A DNA stretch of 64,000 nt from Streptomyces sp. CB02980 (GTDB taxonomy: Bacteria; Actinomycetota; Actinomycetes; Streptomycetales; Streptomycetaceae). Below are positions 8,345 through 17,718 of this stretch, piece by piece (position 1 is the stretch's first letter; each line of letters begins with the position of its first letter). Below the pieces are notes generated by a model. That model did no database searches. It saw only the letters and a list, made by a program, of their open reading frames with translations, and was not told the origin of the DNA. The stretch lies in contig NZ_JACSCH020000002.1 in the NCBI RefSeq assembly GCF_014451325.2, positions 186,001-250,000 on the forward strand, written 5' to 3'. A program made the translations under genes and the position numbers.

Positions 8345-9664
8345 ATGCCCATCGCCCGAGCCGCCGTCACGACCACCGCCAGGAGAGCCGTCGTCCGTCT
8401 GGGGGCGGTCGCACTCACCGGGGCCCTGCTCGCCGCCTGCGGAGGTACGTCCGACGACACGTCCACCGATGGCGCGGGAGGCGAGGTCACCATCACCGTC
8501 GACCTGTTCGGCTCCTTCGGCTACAAGGAGGCCGGGCTCTACGCCGAGTACGAGAAGCTCCACCCCGGTGTCACCATCAAGCAGACGGACACCGAGGACG
8601 AGGCCGACTACTGGAAGTCCCTCCAGACCCGGCTCGCCGGCGGCGCCGGCCTCGCCGACGTGCAGGGCATCGAGGTGGGCCGGATCGCCTCCGTCACCCA
8701 GCAGCAGGCCGACCGGTTCGAGGACCTCAGGAAGTACGGCGCGGACTCCCTCAAGGACCAGTTCGCCCCGGCGAAGTGGGCCGCTGCGGGCGGCAAGGGC
8801 GGCGAGGTCCTCGGCCTCGGCACCGACATCGGCCCCGAGGCGATGTGCTACCGCACCGACCTCTTCAAGCAGGCCGGACTCCCCACCGACCGCGCGGAGC
8901 TCGCCAAGAAGTGGTCCACCTGGGACGGCTACCTGGCCCTCGGGAAGCAGTACAAGGCGAAGGCGCCCGGCAAGAGCGCCTGGCTCGACAGCGTCGGCAG
9001 CCTCTACTCGATCATGATCGGGCAGGAGAAGGAGCGGTACTACGACGCCTCCGGAAAGCTGATCTGGGAGGAGAACCCCGCACTGCGCACCGCCTGGGAC
9101 CACTCGGTCCAGGCGGCCCAGGACGGGCTGAGCGCCAAGCTCGACCAGTGGTCCCCGCAGTGGAACCAGGCCTTCGCGGCCGGTTCCTTCGCCACCATCC
9201 CGTGCCCCGCCTGGATGCTCGGCTACATCAAGGGCCAGGCCGGTGAGGCCGGCAAGGGCAAGTGGGACGTCGCCACGCTCCCCGGCGGCGCCGGCAACTG
9301 GGGCGGCGCCTACCTGGCGGTGCCGAAGGCGGCGAAGCACAAGAAGGAGGCGTACGAGCTGGCGAAGTGGCTCACGGCCCCCGAGCAGCAGACGAAGGTC
9401 TTCCAGAAGCAGGGCAACTTCCCCTCCGCCACGGGCGCGATCGAGAAGGTCGCCGGCGCGACGGACCCGTTCTTCTCCGGCGCCCCCATCGGGCAGATCT
9501 TCGGTGACGCGGCGAAGGCGGCCCCGGTGCAGGTGCTCGGCGTGCACGACCAGAACATCGCGCAGCAGATCACGAACGCGCTGAGCGAGGTCGAGCGGAA
9601 GGGGACCTCGCCGGAGAAGGCCTGGTCGAACGCGAAGAAGGGCGTCGCGAACACCGTCGGCTGA
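8345..9664 (+). CDS. Sugar ABC transporter substrate-binding lipoprotein
   Basis: 439 residues from the ATG at 8345, with GGGAG 7-8 nt upstream. An in-frame ATG at 8288 is rejected because it lies in front of and through the operator. A twin-Arg-containing N-terminus and hydrophobic stretch end in the lipobox LAAC near residue 31, so the mature protein is a membrane-anchored lipoprotein. The rest is a family 1 extracellular solute-binding fold (VTITVDLFGSFGYKEAG..., GTDIGPEAMCYRTDLFKQAGLP). It is first in an operon with two permeases and a GH1 beta-glucosidase, an order matching CebEFG-BglC. The adjacent GH81 enzyme suggests that beta-1,3-gluco-oligosaccharides are bound. No ATPase is encoded nearby; in Streptomyces such importers share the MsiK ATPase. 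Confidence 0.92.
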   Translation: MPIARAAVTTTARRAVVRLGAVALTGALLAACGGTSDDTSTDGAGGEVTITVDLFGSFGYKEAGLYAEYEKLHPGVTIKQTDTEDEADYWKSLQTRLAGGAGLADVQGIEVGRIASVTQQQADRFEDLRKYGADSLKDQFAPAKWAAAGGKGGEVLGLGTDIGPEAMCYRTDLFKQAGLPTDRAELAKKWSTWDGYLALGKQYKAKAPGKSAWLDSVGSLYSIMIGQEKERYYDASGKLIWEENPALRTAWDHSVQAAQDGLSAKLDQWSPQWNQAFAAGSFATIPCPAWMLGYIKGQAGEAGKGKWDVATLPGGAGNWGGAYLAVPKAAKHKKEAYELAKWLTAPEQQTKVFQKQGNFPSATGAIEKVAGATDPFFSGAPIGQIFGDAAKAAPVQVLGVHDQNIAQQITNALSEVERKGTSPEKAWSNAKKGVANTVG

Positions 9665-9722
9665 CCTCCGCCGCCGGATCCCTCCTCTCCACGTCTCCTC
9701 CACTCCTCCGAAGGGCCGCGCC

Positions 9723-10688
9723 GTGACCCTCACCGCATCCGAGACGCCGGCCCCGCCGAAGCCGGTCCCGCCGCCCGCGCGGCGGGGGTCCGCCCGGCGG
9801 GCCTGGCAGTCGTTCTCGCCGTACGCCTACCTCGCCCCGTTCTTCACCCTGTTCGTCGCCTTCGGTCTCTTCCCGCTGCTCTACACGGCCTTCGTCTCGC
9901 TCTACCGGGTGGAGCTCCAGACACCCGGCGACATGGAGTGGCGCGGCCTCGGCAACTACACCGCGCTGTTCGGCGACGAGTACTTCTGGCTCTCGCTGCG
10001 CAACACGTTCACCATCGGTGTGCTCTCCACCGTGCCGCAGCTCGTCATGGCCCTCGGGCTCGCGCATCTGCTGAACTACAAGATGCGCGGCCGCACCTTC
10101 CTGCGGACCGCGGTCCTGCTGCCGTACGCGACGTCGGTGGCCGCCGCCACCCTCGTCTTCGCCCAGCTCTTCGGGCGGGACTTCGGTCTGATCAACTACG
10201 CGCTCGGCCTGGTCGGCATCGACCCCGTCGACTGGCAGAACGGCACGGTCGCCTCGCAGGTCGCCGTGTCGACGGTCGTCATCTGGCGCTGGACCGGCTA
10301 CAACGCGCTGATCTACCTGGCCGGCATGCAGTCGATCCCCCATGAGTTGTACGAGGCCGCCGCGATGGACGGGGCCTCGCGGTGGCGCCAGTTCTTCCAC
10401 GTCACGCTGCCGGGGCTACGTCCCACGATCCTGTTCACCGTCATCGTCTCGACGATCGGCGCGACCCAGCTGTTCGGCGAGCCGCTGCTGCTCGAAGGGT
10501 CCATCTCGGGCGGCATCTCGCACCAGTACCAGACGCTCGGCCTGTACATGTACGAGCAGGGCTGGGGCTTCTTCCATCTGGGCCGGGCCGCCGCCATCGC
10601 CTGGGTGATGTTCCTGCTCATCGTGGTGCTCGTCGGGGCCAACGCCCTGATCGCGCGCCGCCGTTCCCGCAAGGAGGCCGGCCGATGA
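9723..10688 (+). CDS. Sugar ABC transporter permease (CebF type)
   Basis: 321 residues from the GTG at 9723, preceded by a GAAGGG-like site. A basic, Pro-rich cytoplasmic N-terminus leads to six predicted membrane helices. The conserved EAA loop reads YEAAAMDGASRWRQFFHVTLPGLRP near residue 210. It belongs to the MalF-like binding-protein-dependent permeases. It follows the binding-protein gene by 58 bp and overlaps the next permease by 4 bp, indicating translational coupling into a heterodimeric channel. Confidence 0.93.
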   Translation: MTLTASETPAPPKPVPPPARRGSARRAWQSFSPYAYLAPFFTLFVAFGLFPLLYTAFVSLYRVELQTPGDMEWRGLGNYTALFGDEYFWLSLRNTFTIGVLSTVPQLVMALGLAHLLNYKMRGRTFLRTAVLLPYATSVAAATLVFAQLFGRDFGLINYALGLVGIDPVDWQNGTVASQVAVSTVVIWRWTGYNALIYLAGMQSIPHELYEAAAMDGASRWRQFFHVTLPGLRPTILFTVIVSTIGATQLFGEPLLLEGSISGGISHQYQTLGLYMYEQGWGFFHLGRAAAIAWVMFLLIVVLVGANALIARRRSRKEAGR

Positions 10689-11596
10689 CCGCGCCCGGTT
10701 CCACCGTGACGCGAGACCCCTCCCGAGCCGGCCGCACGCCCGGTTCCACCGTGCCGCGAGGCCCCTCCCGGGCCGGCCGCACCCTGCACGCGGGCCCGCT
10801 CGCGTACGGGATCCTCGTCGTCGCCGTGCTGTTCTCCGCGTTCCCCTTCTACTGGACGATCGTCGCGGCGAGCCGCTCCAACGCCGACCTGGCGAAGGTG
10901 TCGCCGACACTGCTGCCGGGCCCGAACCTGATCCGCAACTTCGAGGCGGTCCTCGAAGAGGCGGACATCGGCAAGGCCCTGCTCAACTCCCTCATCGTGT
11001 CCGGTTCGATCACCCTCGGCACCGTGCTGTGCTGCACGCTCGCCGGTTTCGCCTTCGCCAAGCTCCGCTTCCGGGGCCGCGGCGCACTCCTGGCGATCAC
11101 GATCGGCACCATGATGATCCCGCCGCAGCTGGGTGTGATCCCGCTGTTCATGCTGATCGCCGAGCTGGGCTGGGTGAACCAGCTCCAGGCGGTGATCCTG
11201 CCGGGCCTGGTGTCCGCGTTCGGGGTGTTCTTCATGCGCCAGTACCTGGTGCAGACGCTGCCGGACGAGCTGATCGAGGCGGCGCGGGTCGACGGCGCGT
11301 CCACCGCCCGCATCTTCTGGTCGATCGTGGTGCCGATCGCCCGGCCCGGCATGGCCGTCCTGGGCCTGCTGACGTTCATGGCCGCCTGGAACGACTTCTT
11401 CTGGCCGGTCGTCGCCCTCACCTCCTCCGAGCCCACGGTCCAGGTCGCCCTGCGCCAGCTCGGCGGCGGATACGTCCACGACCAGTCCGTGATCATGGCG
11501 GGCACGCTGCTCGGCACCCTGCCGGTGCTCCTGGTCTTCGGCCTGCTGGGCCGGCAGATCGTCGGCGGCATCATGCAGGGCGCGGTCAAGGGCTGA
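10685..11596 (+). CDS. Sugar ABC transporter permease (CebG type)
   Basis: 303 residues. The ATG at 10685 overlaps the upstream stop (ATGA), which decides the start. It has six membrane helices and the EAA motif EAARVDGASTARIFWSIVVPIARPG near residue 195, typical of MalG-type permeases. The cytoplasmic N-terminus is odd: residues about 4-33 consist of two near-identical 15-residue units (PGSTVTRDPSRAGRT, then PGSTVPRGPSRAGRT) encoded by a 45-bp tandem duplication. It partners the preceding permease. Transport energy must come from an ATPase encoded elsewhere. Confidence 0.93.
   Translation: MTAPGSTVTRDPSRAGRTPGSTVPRGPSRAGRTLHAGPLAYGILVVAVLFSAFPFYWTIVAASRSNADLAKVSPTLLPGPNLIRNFEAVLEEADIGKALLNSLIVSGSITLGTVLCCTLAGFAFAKLRFRGRGALLAITIGTMMIPPQLGVIPLFMLIAELGWVNQLQAVILPGLVSAFGVFFMRQYLVQTLPDELIEAARVDGASTARIFWSIVVPIARPGMAVLGLLTFMAAWNDFFWPVVALTSSEPTVQVALRQLGGGYVHDQSVIMAGTLLGTLPVLLVFGLLGRQIVGGIMQGAVKG
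10694..10783 (+). repeat. 45-bp tandem duplication inside permease gene
   Basis: Two adjacent 45-bp units (10694-10738, 10739-10783) start CCCGGTTCCACCGTG and differ at a handful of positions. They keep frame and lengthen the cytoplasmic tail. Confidence 0.85.
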
Positions 11597-11686
11597 CCCC
11601 TCCGCCCGCGCCGCCCTACGCCGCACCGTCGCGACGGCACCGCTTCCCCATCCCCCAGACCTCTCACTCCAGGGAGTTCCCATCCC

Positions 11687-13090
11687 ATGACCGCGCTCGA
11701 CGCCCGTACCGACACGACGACCGTCCTCCGCTTCCCCGAGGGCTTCCGCTGGGGCACCGCCACGGCCGCCTACCAGATCGAGGGGGCGGCGGGAGAGGAC
11801 GGCCGCACGCCTTCCATCTGGGACACCTTCAGCCGTACGCCCGGCAAGGTGCGCAACGGCGACACCGGTGACATCGCCGCCGACCACTACCACCGGGTCG
11901 ACGAGGACGTCGCGTTGATGCGGCGGCTCGGCGTGACCGACTACCGCTTCTCGATCGCCTGGCCCCGGGTGCAGCCCACCGGGCGCGGCCCCGCCGTGCG
12001 CAAGGGCCTGGACTTCTACCGGCGGCTCGTCGACCGCCTCCTCGACGCCGGGATCCGCCCGGTGGCGACGCTCTACCACTGGGACCTCCCCCAGGAGTTG
12101 GAGGACGCCGGCGGCTGGCCGCAGCGGGACACCTCGTACCGGTTCGCCGAGTACGCGGCCATCATGGCGGACGCCCTCGGCGACCGGGTGGCGACCTGGA
12201 CCACGCTCAACGAGCCCTGGTGCGCCGCCTTCCTCGGCTACGGCAACGGCGTGCACGCCCCGGGCCGCACCAGCGCCCTCGCCTCACTCCGCGCCGCCCA
12301 CCACCTGAACCTGGCGCACGGGCTCGCGGCGCGCACCTTGCGCGGGGCGCTGCCCGGCGCGTCCGAGGTGTCGCTGACTCTCAACCTCCACGCTGTTCGG
12401 TCCTGTTCGCAGGCGCCGGAGGATCTGGACGCGGCGCGCCGGATCGACGCGGTCGGCAACCGCGTCTTCCTCGACCCCGTCTTCCACGGCCGGCTCCCGG
12501 AGGACCTGGTCCGCGACACCGCGTCGGTCACGGACTGGTCGTTCGTCCAGGACGGCGATCTGGCGGCGGCGGCCGCGCCGATCGACTCGCTCGGCATCAA
12601 CTACTACTCCCCCTCGGTCGTCGGGGCGGGCAGCTCGGAGTCGCCCTCGCCGTGGGCGGGCGCGGAGCGGCACGTCCGGTTCGAGCCGGCCCCGGGGCCG
12701 CGTACGGCGATGGACTGGCCGGTGGACGCGAACGGGCTGTACGAGCTGCTGATCCGGCTGCGGGACGAGCTGCCGGACGTACCGCTGGTGATCACCGAGA
12801 ACGGTGCGGCGTACGACGACTACGCCGATCCCTCGGGCAACGTGAAGGACCCGGAGCGGGTGGCGTACCTCCACGCGCATCTGGCGGCGGTGCACCGCGC
12901 GCTCGCGGACGGGGCGGACGTCCGGGGGTACTTCCTGTGGTCGCTCCTGGACAACTTCGAGTGGGCGTACGGCTACAGCAAGCGGTTCGGCATCGTGCAC
13001 GTGGACTTCGCGACGCAGCGGCGGACGCTGAAGGACAGCGCCCGCTGGTACGCGGAGGTCATCGCGCGCGGGGGCCTGGCCGAGGCCTGA
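11687..13090 (+). CDS. GH1 beta-glucosidase (cytoplasmic)
   Basis: 467 residues from the ATG at 11687, with AGGGA about 11 nt upstream and no signal peptide. The GH1 hallmarks are complete: [15 protein letters not shown] near the N-terminus, the acid/base glutamate in TLNEPW (about 175), the nucleophile in ITENGA (about 370), and [22 protein letters not shown] near 415. It should hydrolyse imported beta-linked di- and oligosaccharides to glucose, completing the pathway begun by the secreted GH81. The 90-bp gap from the permease gene suggests the same transcript. A GC-rich hairpin follows. Confidence 0.95.
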   Translation: MTALDARTDTTTVLRFPEGFRWGTATAAYQIEGAAGEDGRTPSIWDTFSRTPGKVRNGDTGDIAADHYHRVDEDVALMRRLGVTDYRFSIAWPRVQPTGRGPAVRKGLDFYRRLVDRLLDAGIRPVATLYHWDLPQELEDAGGWPQRDTSYRFAEYAAIMADALGDRVATWTTLNEPWCAAFLGYGNGVHAPGRTSALASLRAAHHLNLAHGLAARTLRGALPGASEVSLTLNLHAVRSCSQAPEDLDAARRIDAVGNRVFLDPVFHGRLPEDLVRDTASVTDWSFVQDGDLAAAAAPIDSLGINYYSPSVVGAGSSESPSPWAGAERHVRFEPAPGPRTAMDWPVDANGLYELLIRLRDELPDVPLVITENGAAYDDYADPSGNVKDPERVAYLHAHLAAVHRALADGADVRGYFLWSLLDNFEWAYGYSKRFGIVHVDFATQRRTLKDSARWYAEVIARGGLAEA

Positions 13091-13095
13091 CGGGC

Positions 13096-13115
13096 GGCCC
13101 GGCCAGGGCCGGGCC
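13096..13115. terminator. Hairpin between convergent GH1 and lipoprotein genes
   Basis: GGCCCGGCC (13096-13104) and GGCCGGGCC (13107-13115) are exact complements; the inner pairs must open to form a loop. The site fits the 27-bp gap between two convergent stops. Confidence 0.55.
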
Positions 13116-13117
13116 GG

Positions 13118-13900
13118 CTACTTCCGCAGCGCGCCGGCGACGAAGGCCCGGGTCCACGGGACGGCCGATTCGACGGGGACGTACTGGTCGTCCGCCGGGA
13201 AGAAGTCGACGACCCCCGCCGCCCCGTAGTTCGCCCAGAAGCAGGTGGTCATGGGGAAGGTGTCGGTGACGTTCTGCCGGCACGTGACGACGAGGGCGCT
13301 GTCCGTGACGGTCTCGGCCTCGCCGATGAAGTCGCGGCCGTCGCTCGTCGCGTTGTCCGTGGACGCGGCGAAGATCCGGTTCAGCGCGGCGGCGGGGTCC
13401 GGCAGCTTCTCGTACAGATGGGTCCTGGCCGTGAACATGGGCGCCGAGGCCGACATCGTGCCCTTGCGGAGGATGTTCCGCGGGCTGCCGAAGCAGGACA
13501 CCTCGTCGGCGACGTCGTTGCTGTCGCCCTTGATCTCCTTGAGGTCGTCGTCGCCGGTGATGCGCATGTCGAGGCCGCTGCCGTAGTGGAAGCCGCCGTC
13601 GCCCTCGTCGCAGACGAGGCCCTCCAGCTGCGGGACGGCGATGGCCGTGTAGCGGGTGCCGGGATCGGCGGCGAGCTTCTCGGCGGCCGGGGAGGTACCG
13701 GCCTCTCCGCCGCCGGAGGTCGAGCCGCCCCCGGTGGTCGAACCGCCGCCAGAGGTCTGTCCCGCCGACGCCTTCGCGTCCGAGGGCCGCTCCGGCGACC
13801 CCTTGGTGCCCGAGGGCTCGGCGGAGCCGCAGCCCGTCAGCGTCCCCGCCACGGACGAGGCGAGAACGACCGAAGCCACGACTGCCCGAAACCTGCTCAT
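13118..13900 (-). CDS. Putative lipoprotein, function unknown
   Basis: 260 residues from the ATG at 13900. The signal sequence ends in the lipobox LTGC at about residue 24, so it should be anchored on the outer face of the membrane. A low-complexity linker of Gly/Ser/Thr/Glu repeats (GGGSTTGGGSTSGGG) spans residues about 50-65. A compact domain of about 175 residues follows, with four cysteines (LVCDEG, SCFGSP, VTCRQN, TTCFWAN) that may form disulfides. The architecture resembles the many small secreted ligand-binding lipoproteins of Streptomyces. I do not recognise the domain. Confidence 0.8.
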   Translation of the reverse strand: MSRFRAVVASVVLASSVAGTLTGCGSAEPSGTKGSPERPSDAKASAGQTSGGGSTTGGGSTSGGGEAGTSPAAEKLAADPGTRYTAIAVPQLEGLVCDEGDGGFHYGSGLDMRITGDDDLKEIKGDSNDVADEVSCFGSPRNILRKGTMSASAPMFTARTHLYEKLPDPAAALNRIFAASTDNATSDGRDFIGEAETVTDSALVVTCRQNVTDTFPMTTCFWANYGAAGVVDFFPADDQYVPVESAVPWTRAFVAGALRK

Positions 13901-14073
13901 GTGCCGACTCCCCCGCGAGGCGCACGTGCCGTTCCGACGACGGCACCCTGTAGTCGACCGAGATCGTCGACCAGGTCGTCGATCAAGATCGCGGTGATCC
14001 TACGGCGTACGCGAGGAGGTGCCGCGACACCCCCCTCGGGTACGCGGCACCCCCGGTCACTATTCGGCCAGGG

Positions 14074-15444
14074 TCACAGGCGCTGCCACAGCGCCGGGAC
14101 GTTCGGCGGCTGCCAGCCCGCCTGGGCCTGGTGGCCCTGGAGGCAGCGGTAGCTCGCGCCGCCGTACGTGACGACGTCCCCGGCCGCGTAGACCTTTCCG
14201 GCCGCCCAGGTGCCGCCCGGCTCCGGCTCGCCGGGACCGGGGCCCGGGTCCGTGCCGGTGGTCTTCAGCGTGAGCCCGTAGTTCTGGAGCAGCGGATTCA
14301 GTGGCTGGAAGAAGGTGGTGCCGCCACTGGAGCAGTTCCCGGAACCGCCGGACGTGACGCCCTGGGCCTGGCTGCCGGAGATGTACGAGCCTCCGGAGTC
14401 TCCGGGCTCGGCGCAGACAGTCGTACGGGTCACCCCGGAGATGGTGCCCTCGGGGTAGGTGACGCTCGTGTTGTGCTGCTGCACGGTGCCGCAGTGCCAG
14501 CCGGTGGTCGAGCCGGAGCGGCACACGGAGGAGCCGACGGGCTGCAGCACCGAGCCGGTCACCTGGACGTTCGCGCCCCCGGAGCCCTTGACGTACGGGG
14601 TGGAGGTCCAGTTGGTGTTGGCGGCGACCCAGGCCATGTCGTTGCCCGGGAAGACCGAGCCCTGGAAACTGCCCTGCGCCACCTGGTTGAACCCGCTGGT
14701 GGTGGTGCCCGCCCGGCCGCAGTGACCGGCGGTGGCGAAGCCCTGGGTGGTGCCCCGCGTCACCGCGAAGCCGACCGAGCAGCGGCCGCCGCCGCCCATG
14801 TAGTACGCGTCGCCGCCCCGGATGTCGTACAGCGGGCGGGGCGCCTGGCCGGTGCGGACGACGCGCACCAGCTCGCGCGGCACGCCGGTGGCCTTCACGA
14901 GCCGCGCCCCGGCACCCGCCCTGGTCTCCTCGACGACCAGGACGTTGGCGCGGACGTCGACGTAGCGGACGGGCGCGTCGGTGCCCGCGGACCGGTCGAG
15001 ACGCTGCTTGGCGCGTTCCAGGGCGGTCAGACTGTGCGTCACGAGCCGGGCCCGGGCACCGGTGGCCCGTATCGCGGTGGTGTCGGCGGCGCGGGTGGTG
15101 GCCACGGTCAGGGTGCCGGCCTCGGCGCCGTCCACCCACGCACCGGCGAAGGCACCGCCGAGGCCCAGCCGGAGCCGGGCGGCGGTGGCGCCTGCCTCGG
15201 CCTCGTTGGCGAGGCGGGTCAGGGCCTGGGAGTGGGTGAGTCCCAGGTCGCGCCGCATGGCGTCGAGCAGCTCGGGCCGGGCGGAGCCGGCGCCGAGCGC
15301 CTGGGCGGCGGTCCTGACGGTCGGGGCGCGGTGCGGGTCCCGGGCGTCCGGGGCCGCGGCGGCGGAACCGGCCTGGAGCCCGGCCAGCGCCATTCCGGCG
15401 GCGACGAGGGCGGTACACGCCGCGCGGGCGTGTCGTCGGAGCAT
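14074..15444 (-). CDS. Secreted S1-family protease with chitin-binding-type module
   Basis: 456 residues from the ATG at 15444, with GAGGAGA upstream deciding the start although the frame opens to 15540. It has a signal peptide (about 1-35) and an alpha-lytic-type propeptide. The chymotrypsin-like catalytic domain begins near DIRGGDAYYMGGGGRCSVGF. The triad is His in TAGHCG (about 240), Asp in GNDMAWV (about 268) and Ser in GDSGGSY (about 349). A Gly/Pro linker precedes a C-terminal module of about 45 residues (WAAGKVYAAGDVVTYGGASY, ending in WQ), typical of CBM5/12 chitin- or cellulose-binding domains. This matches streptogrisin C architecture. A LysR gene lies 135 bp upstream on the same strand. 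Confidence 0.93.
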   Translation of the reverse strand: MLRRHARAACTALVAAGMALAGLQAGSAAAAPDARDPHRAPTVRTAAQALGAGSARPELLDAMRRDLGLTHSQALTRLANEAEAGATAARLRLGLGGAFAGAWVDGAEAGTLTVATTRAADTTAIRATGARARLVTHSLTALERAKQRLDRSAGTDAPVRYVDVRANVLVVEETRAGAGARLVKATGVPRELVRVVRTGQAPRPLYDIRGGDAYYMGGGGRCSVGFAVTRGTTQGFATAGHCGRAGTTTSGFNQVAQGSFQGSVFPGNDMAWVAANTNWTSTPYVKGSGGANVQVTGSVLQPVGSSVCRSGSTTGWHCGTVQQHNTSVTYPEGTISGVTRTTVCAEPGDSGGSYISGSQAQGVTSGGSGNCSSGGTTFFQPLNPLLQNYGLTLKTTGTDPGPGPGEPEPGGTWAAGKVYAAGDVVTYGGASYRCLQGHQAQAGWQPPNVPALWQRL

Positions 15445-15456
15445 GGGGAGTCTCCT

Positions 15457-15520
15457 CGGTTCTCGGATCGCGGTTCGGGGATCTCGGATCCCGGATGCCG
15501 GATCGCGGTGGGGGATCTGC
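15457..15520. repeat. Iterated CGGATC-rich leader of protease gene
   Basis: Short repeats CTCGGATCGCGGT, ATCTCGGATCC, CCGGATGCC and CCGGATCGCGGT follow each other just ahead of the protease ribosome-binding site. Translated on the minus strand they give repeated IRDP/IREP units, which look non-coding. Their role is unknown. Confidence 0.5.
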
Positions 15521-15579
15521 TGGAACCGTAGGGATCTCAACGAGGAGACGGCAGTTGTCGGTTGGCCCCTGCCATGGTG

Positions 15580-16518
15580 TTATGCCGGGGGTGCCACTCC
15601 CGTGTGCGCCCGGCCCGCGCTGGTCGCCAGTGCCTCGGCGTGGGCGGCCCGGGTGTGGCCGAGGACGGTGGCGGACCGGGAGGCCGCGCGCCCCTCGGGG
15701 TGCCAGCCGAGCAGGTGCCGCCACATGAGCGGGGCGCCGGCGAGGGGACGGGTGACGAGGCCCGGGGTGACGGGGAAGGTGGCCCGGCACAGTCCGACGG
15801 CCCGGCCGACCTGCACCAGATGGACACAGGAGGCGGTGTCCGTCTCGTACACACAGGCCGGGGTGAAGCCGGCCCGTACACAGGCGGCCGCGAAGCAGTC
15901 GCCGAAGCAGCCGTCACCCGGTACGTCGGTCCAGGCCTCCGCCGCCAGTTCGGCCAGGTCGATCTCGGCGCGGGGCGCCAGCGGATGGTCGGCTGCCAGC
16001 ATCACGTACACCGGGTCGCGGGCGACCTCCGTCCAGGCCAGTCGTCCCGCCTCGGGCGGACCGCTCTCGCCGCAGACCCCGACGAGGGCGAAGTCGAGGC
16101 GGCCGTCCGCGACCCCGCCGGCGATCTCGCGCTCCGACCACGAGATGTACGTGGTGACGGAGGCGCCGGGGTCGTCGCGCGCGATCCGGTCGACCAGGCC
16201 GCCGAGCAGCGGCCCGTGGGTGCCGCCGAGTCGGTAGCCCGCCGCCCCGCCCCGGGCGAAGCGCACCGCCTCCTCCTGCAGCTCGCAGACGGCGGGCAGC
16301 ACCACCCGTGCGCGTTCGAGCACCAGGTCACCGAGCGCCGTGGCCCGTACGCCCTCCCGTCCCCGCTCGAACAGGGCACCGCCCAGGGCCCGTTCGATCC
16401 GCTTGAGCTGAGCACTGAGCGCCGGCTGGGCGAGCCCGAGCGCGGTCGCGGCGCGTGTGAGGCTCCCCGCGTCGGCGATGGCCCGGATCGTCTTGAGGTG
16501 CCTCAGCTCCAAGTCCAT
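15580..16518 (-). CDS. LysR-family transcriptional regulator
   Basis: 312 residues from the ATG at 16518 (MDLELRHLKTIRAIADAGS...), a canonical LysR start; the frame extends further upstream without a good start signal. The winged helix-turn-helix covers residues 1-60 (TRAATALGLAQPALSAQLKRIERALG). The substrate-binding domain covers about 90-300, with an unusual cysteine-bearing stretch GDGCFGDCFAAACVRAGF near 205. It sits directly upstream of the streptogrisin-like protease on the same strand, so it may control that gene. No T-N11-A palindrome was identified. The effector is unknown. Confidence 0.9.
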   Translation of the reverse strand: MDLELRHLKTIRAIADAGSLTRAATALGLAQPALSAQLKRIERALGGALFERGREGVRATALGDLVLERARVVLPAVCELQEEAVRFARGGAAGYRLGGTHGPLLGGLVDRIARDDPGASVTTYISWSEREIAGGVADGRLDFALVGVCGESGPPEAGRLAWTEVARDPVYVMLAADHPLAPRAEIDLAELAAEAWTDVPGDGCFGDCFAAACVRAGFTPACVYETDTASCVHLVQVGRAVGLCRATFPVTPGLVTRPLAGAPLMWRHLLGWHPEGRAASRSATVLGHTRAAHAEALATSAGRAHTGVAPPA

Positions 16519-16748
16519 AGCGAGAGCTTGACGCGCCGACCCGCTGCGGTCCAGACCAAAGCGCGACCCGAATTTCGCCATGTACACGGAACGACGCAGG
16601 TCACAGCGGGCGGCGGCCCGTCGGCGGGAACCGCGCCGGTGCTCCGCTCGTCCTCAGGGGGGAAGGGTGCCGGGGGACGATCGACCGTCTCGTGGCGCCG
16701 CACACGCGCGCATGCGGACGGTCGCATGCGGAAGGTAAGGGGTACGGG

Positions 16749-17414
16749 GTGGCGGTCACGCTCGCGGAGGAGATCATGCTGCTGTCCCTGGACGATGTGT
16801 CCGGGGTCGCGAAGGAGCGGCAGACCGCCGCGTGGGCGGTCTCAGGCGGCATCCTGCTCGATCTCGTGCTGGCGGGGCGGCTGTCGGTCGACGACGGGCG
16901 GCTGCGGGTGACGGACGCGACGCCCACCGATGTGCCTTTGCTCGACGAGCGGCTGCGGCAGGTCGGCGCGTGGTGCACGAAGAAGGGCAAGGCCCCGAAG
17001 GTCACCGAGTGGCTGACGAAGGACCACACCAAGGCCGTGAAGGCCACCATCGAGAGCCTCCGTGAGCGCGGCCTGGTGCGTGAGGAGCGACAGCGGGTGA
17101 TGGGCCTCTTCCCCGTCGCCCGCTACCCGGAGGCGGACGGCTCCGTCGAACGCGAGCTGAGGGCCAGGCTTCACACGGTCCTCGCCACCGGCCCGACCCA
17201 CAGCGCCCGCACCACGGGCCTCCTCGCCCTGATCCACGGCGCCAAGCTCCACCGCCTCGCGTTCCCCGACATACCCCGCAAGGAGGTCGCGGCCCGCCTG
17301 GAGGAGCTGACGGCCGGCCAGTGGGCCGCGGAGAGCGTGCGCCGGGCGATCCGGGACATGCAGGCCGCGATGCTCGTGGTCACGACGGCCACGGTGGTGG
17401 CGGTCACCAGCTGA
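16749..17414 (+). CDS. GPP34 (GOLPH3/Vps74-like) family protein
   Basis: 221 residues from the GTG at 16749 (VAVTLAEEIMLLSLDDVSG...). The sequence follows the GPP34 pattern: an opening LxLLxLDD helix, GGILLDLVLAGRLSVDDGRLRV, a central WLTKDHTKAVKATIESLRERGLVREE, GLFPVARYPEADGSVERELRARL, and a C-terminal VRRAIRDMQAAM helix followed by hydrophobic residues. In eukaryotes this fold binds phosphoinositides at the Golgi. Actinomycetes carry several copies whose role is not established, possibly membrane or lipid binding. It stands alone, divergent from the LysR gene. Confidence 0.9.
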   Translation: MAVTLAEEIMLLSLDDVSGVAKERQTAAWAVSGGILLDLVLAGRLSVDDGRLRVTDATPTDVPLLDERLRQVGAWCTKKGKAPKVTEWLTKDHTKAVKATIESLRERGLVREERQRVMGLFPVARYPEADGSVERELRARLHTVLATGPTHSARTTGLLALIHGAKLHRLAFPDIPRKEVAARLEELTAGQWAAESVRRAIRDMQAAMLVVTTATVVAVTS

Positions 17415-17718
17415 ACGGGCGCGGGGGACGCTGTTCGACGCGGTGCGGGGAGCGGACCGGGGCAGGCCCCCACGGCCCGCCCCGGTCCGCCACCACTCTC
17501 CCTCCCACCACTCACGTCTCACTCACGTTCCGCTAACGCGGGCGAGGCGGGTGCGGTCCGCCATGCGCGGTGCGCAGTGCCGTACGTGGTGCGTGGTGCG
17601 TGGTGCGCGGTGCCGTGCGTGGTGCGCGGTGCCGTGCGTGGTCCGCCGTGTGCCGCGCGGTAGTCTGCTCGCCTTTCCGATCACGTACCCGATTCCTTCA
17701 GGGAAGCGAGCGACGCAG
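17415..17718. other. 304-bp intergenic stretch with tandem repeats
   Basis: No credible gene is seen. The left part is plain GC-rich DNA. The middle carries GTGCGTGGTGCGCGGTGCC-type repeats (17581-17655). The right end provides the promoter and ribosome-binding region of the next gene (GGGAAGCGAG near 17701). Confidence 0.6.
17581..17655. repeat. 19-bp tandem repeats
   Basis: TGCGTGGTGCGCGGTGCCG occurs twice exactly head to tail (17597-17615, 17616-17634). It is flanked by partial, diverged copies on both sides. It is located upstream of the ATP-grasp-like gene. Confidence 0.8.
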
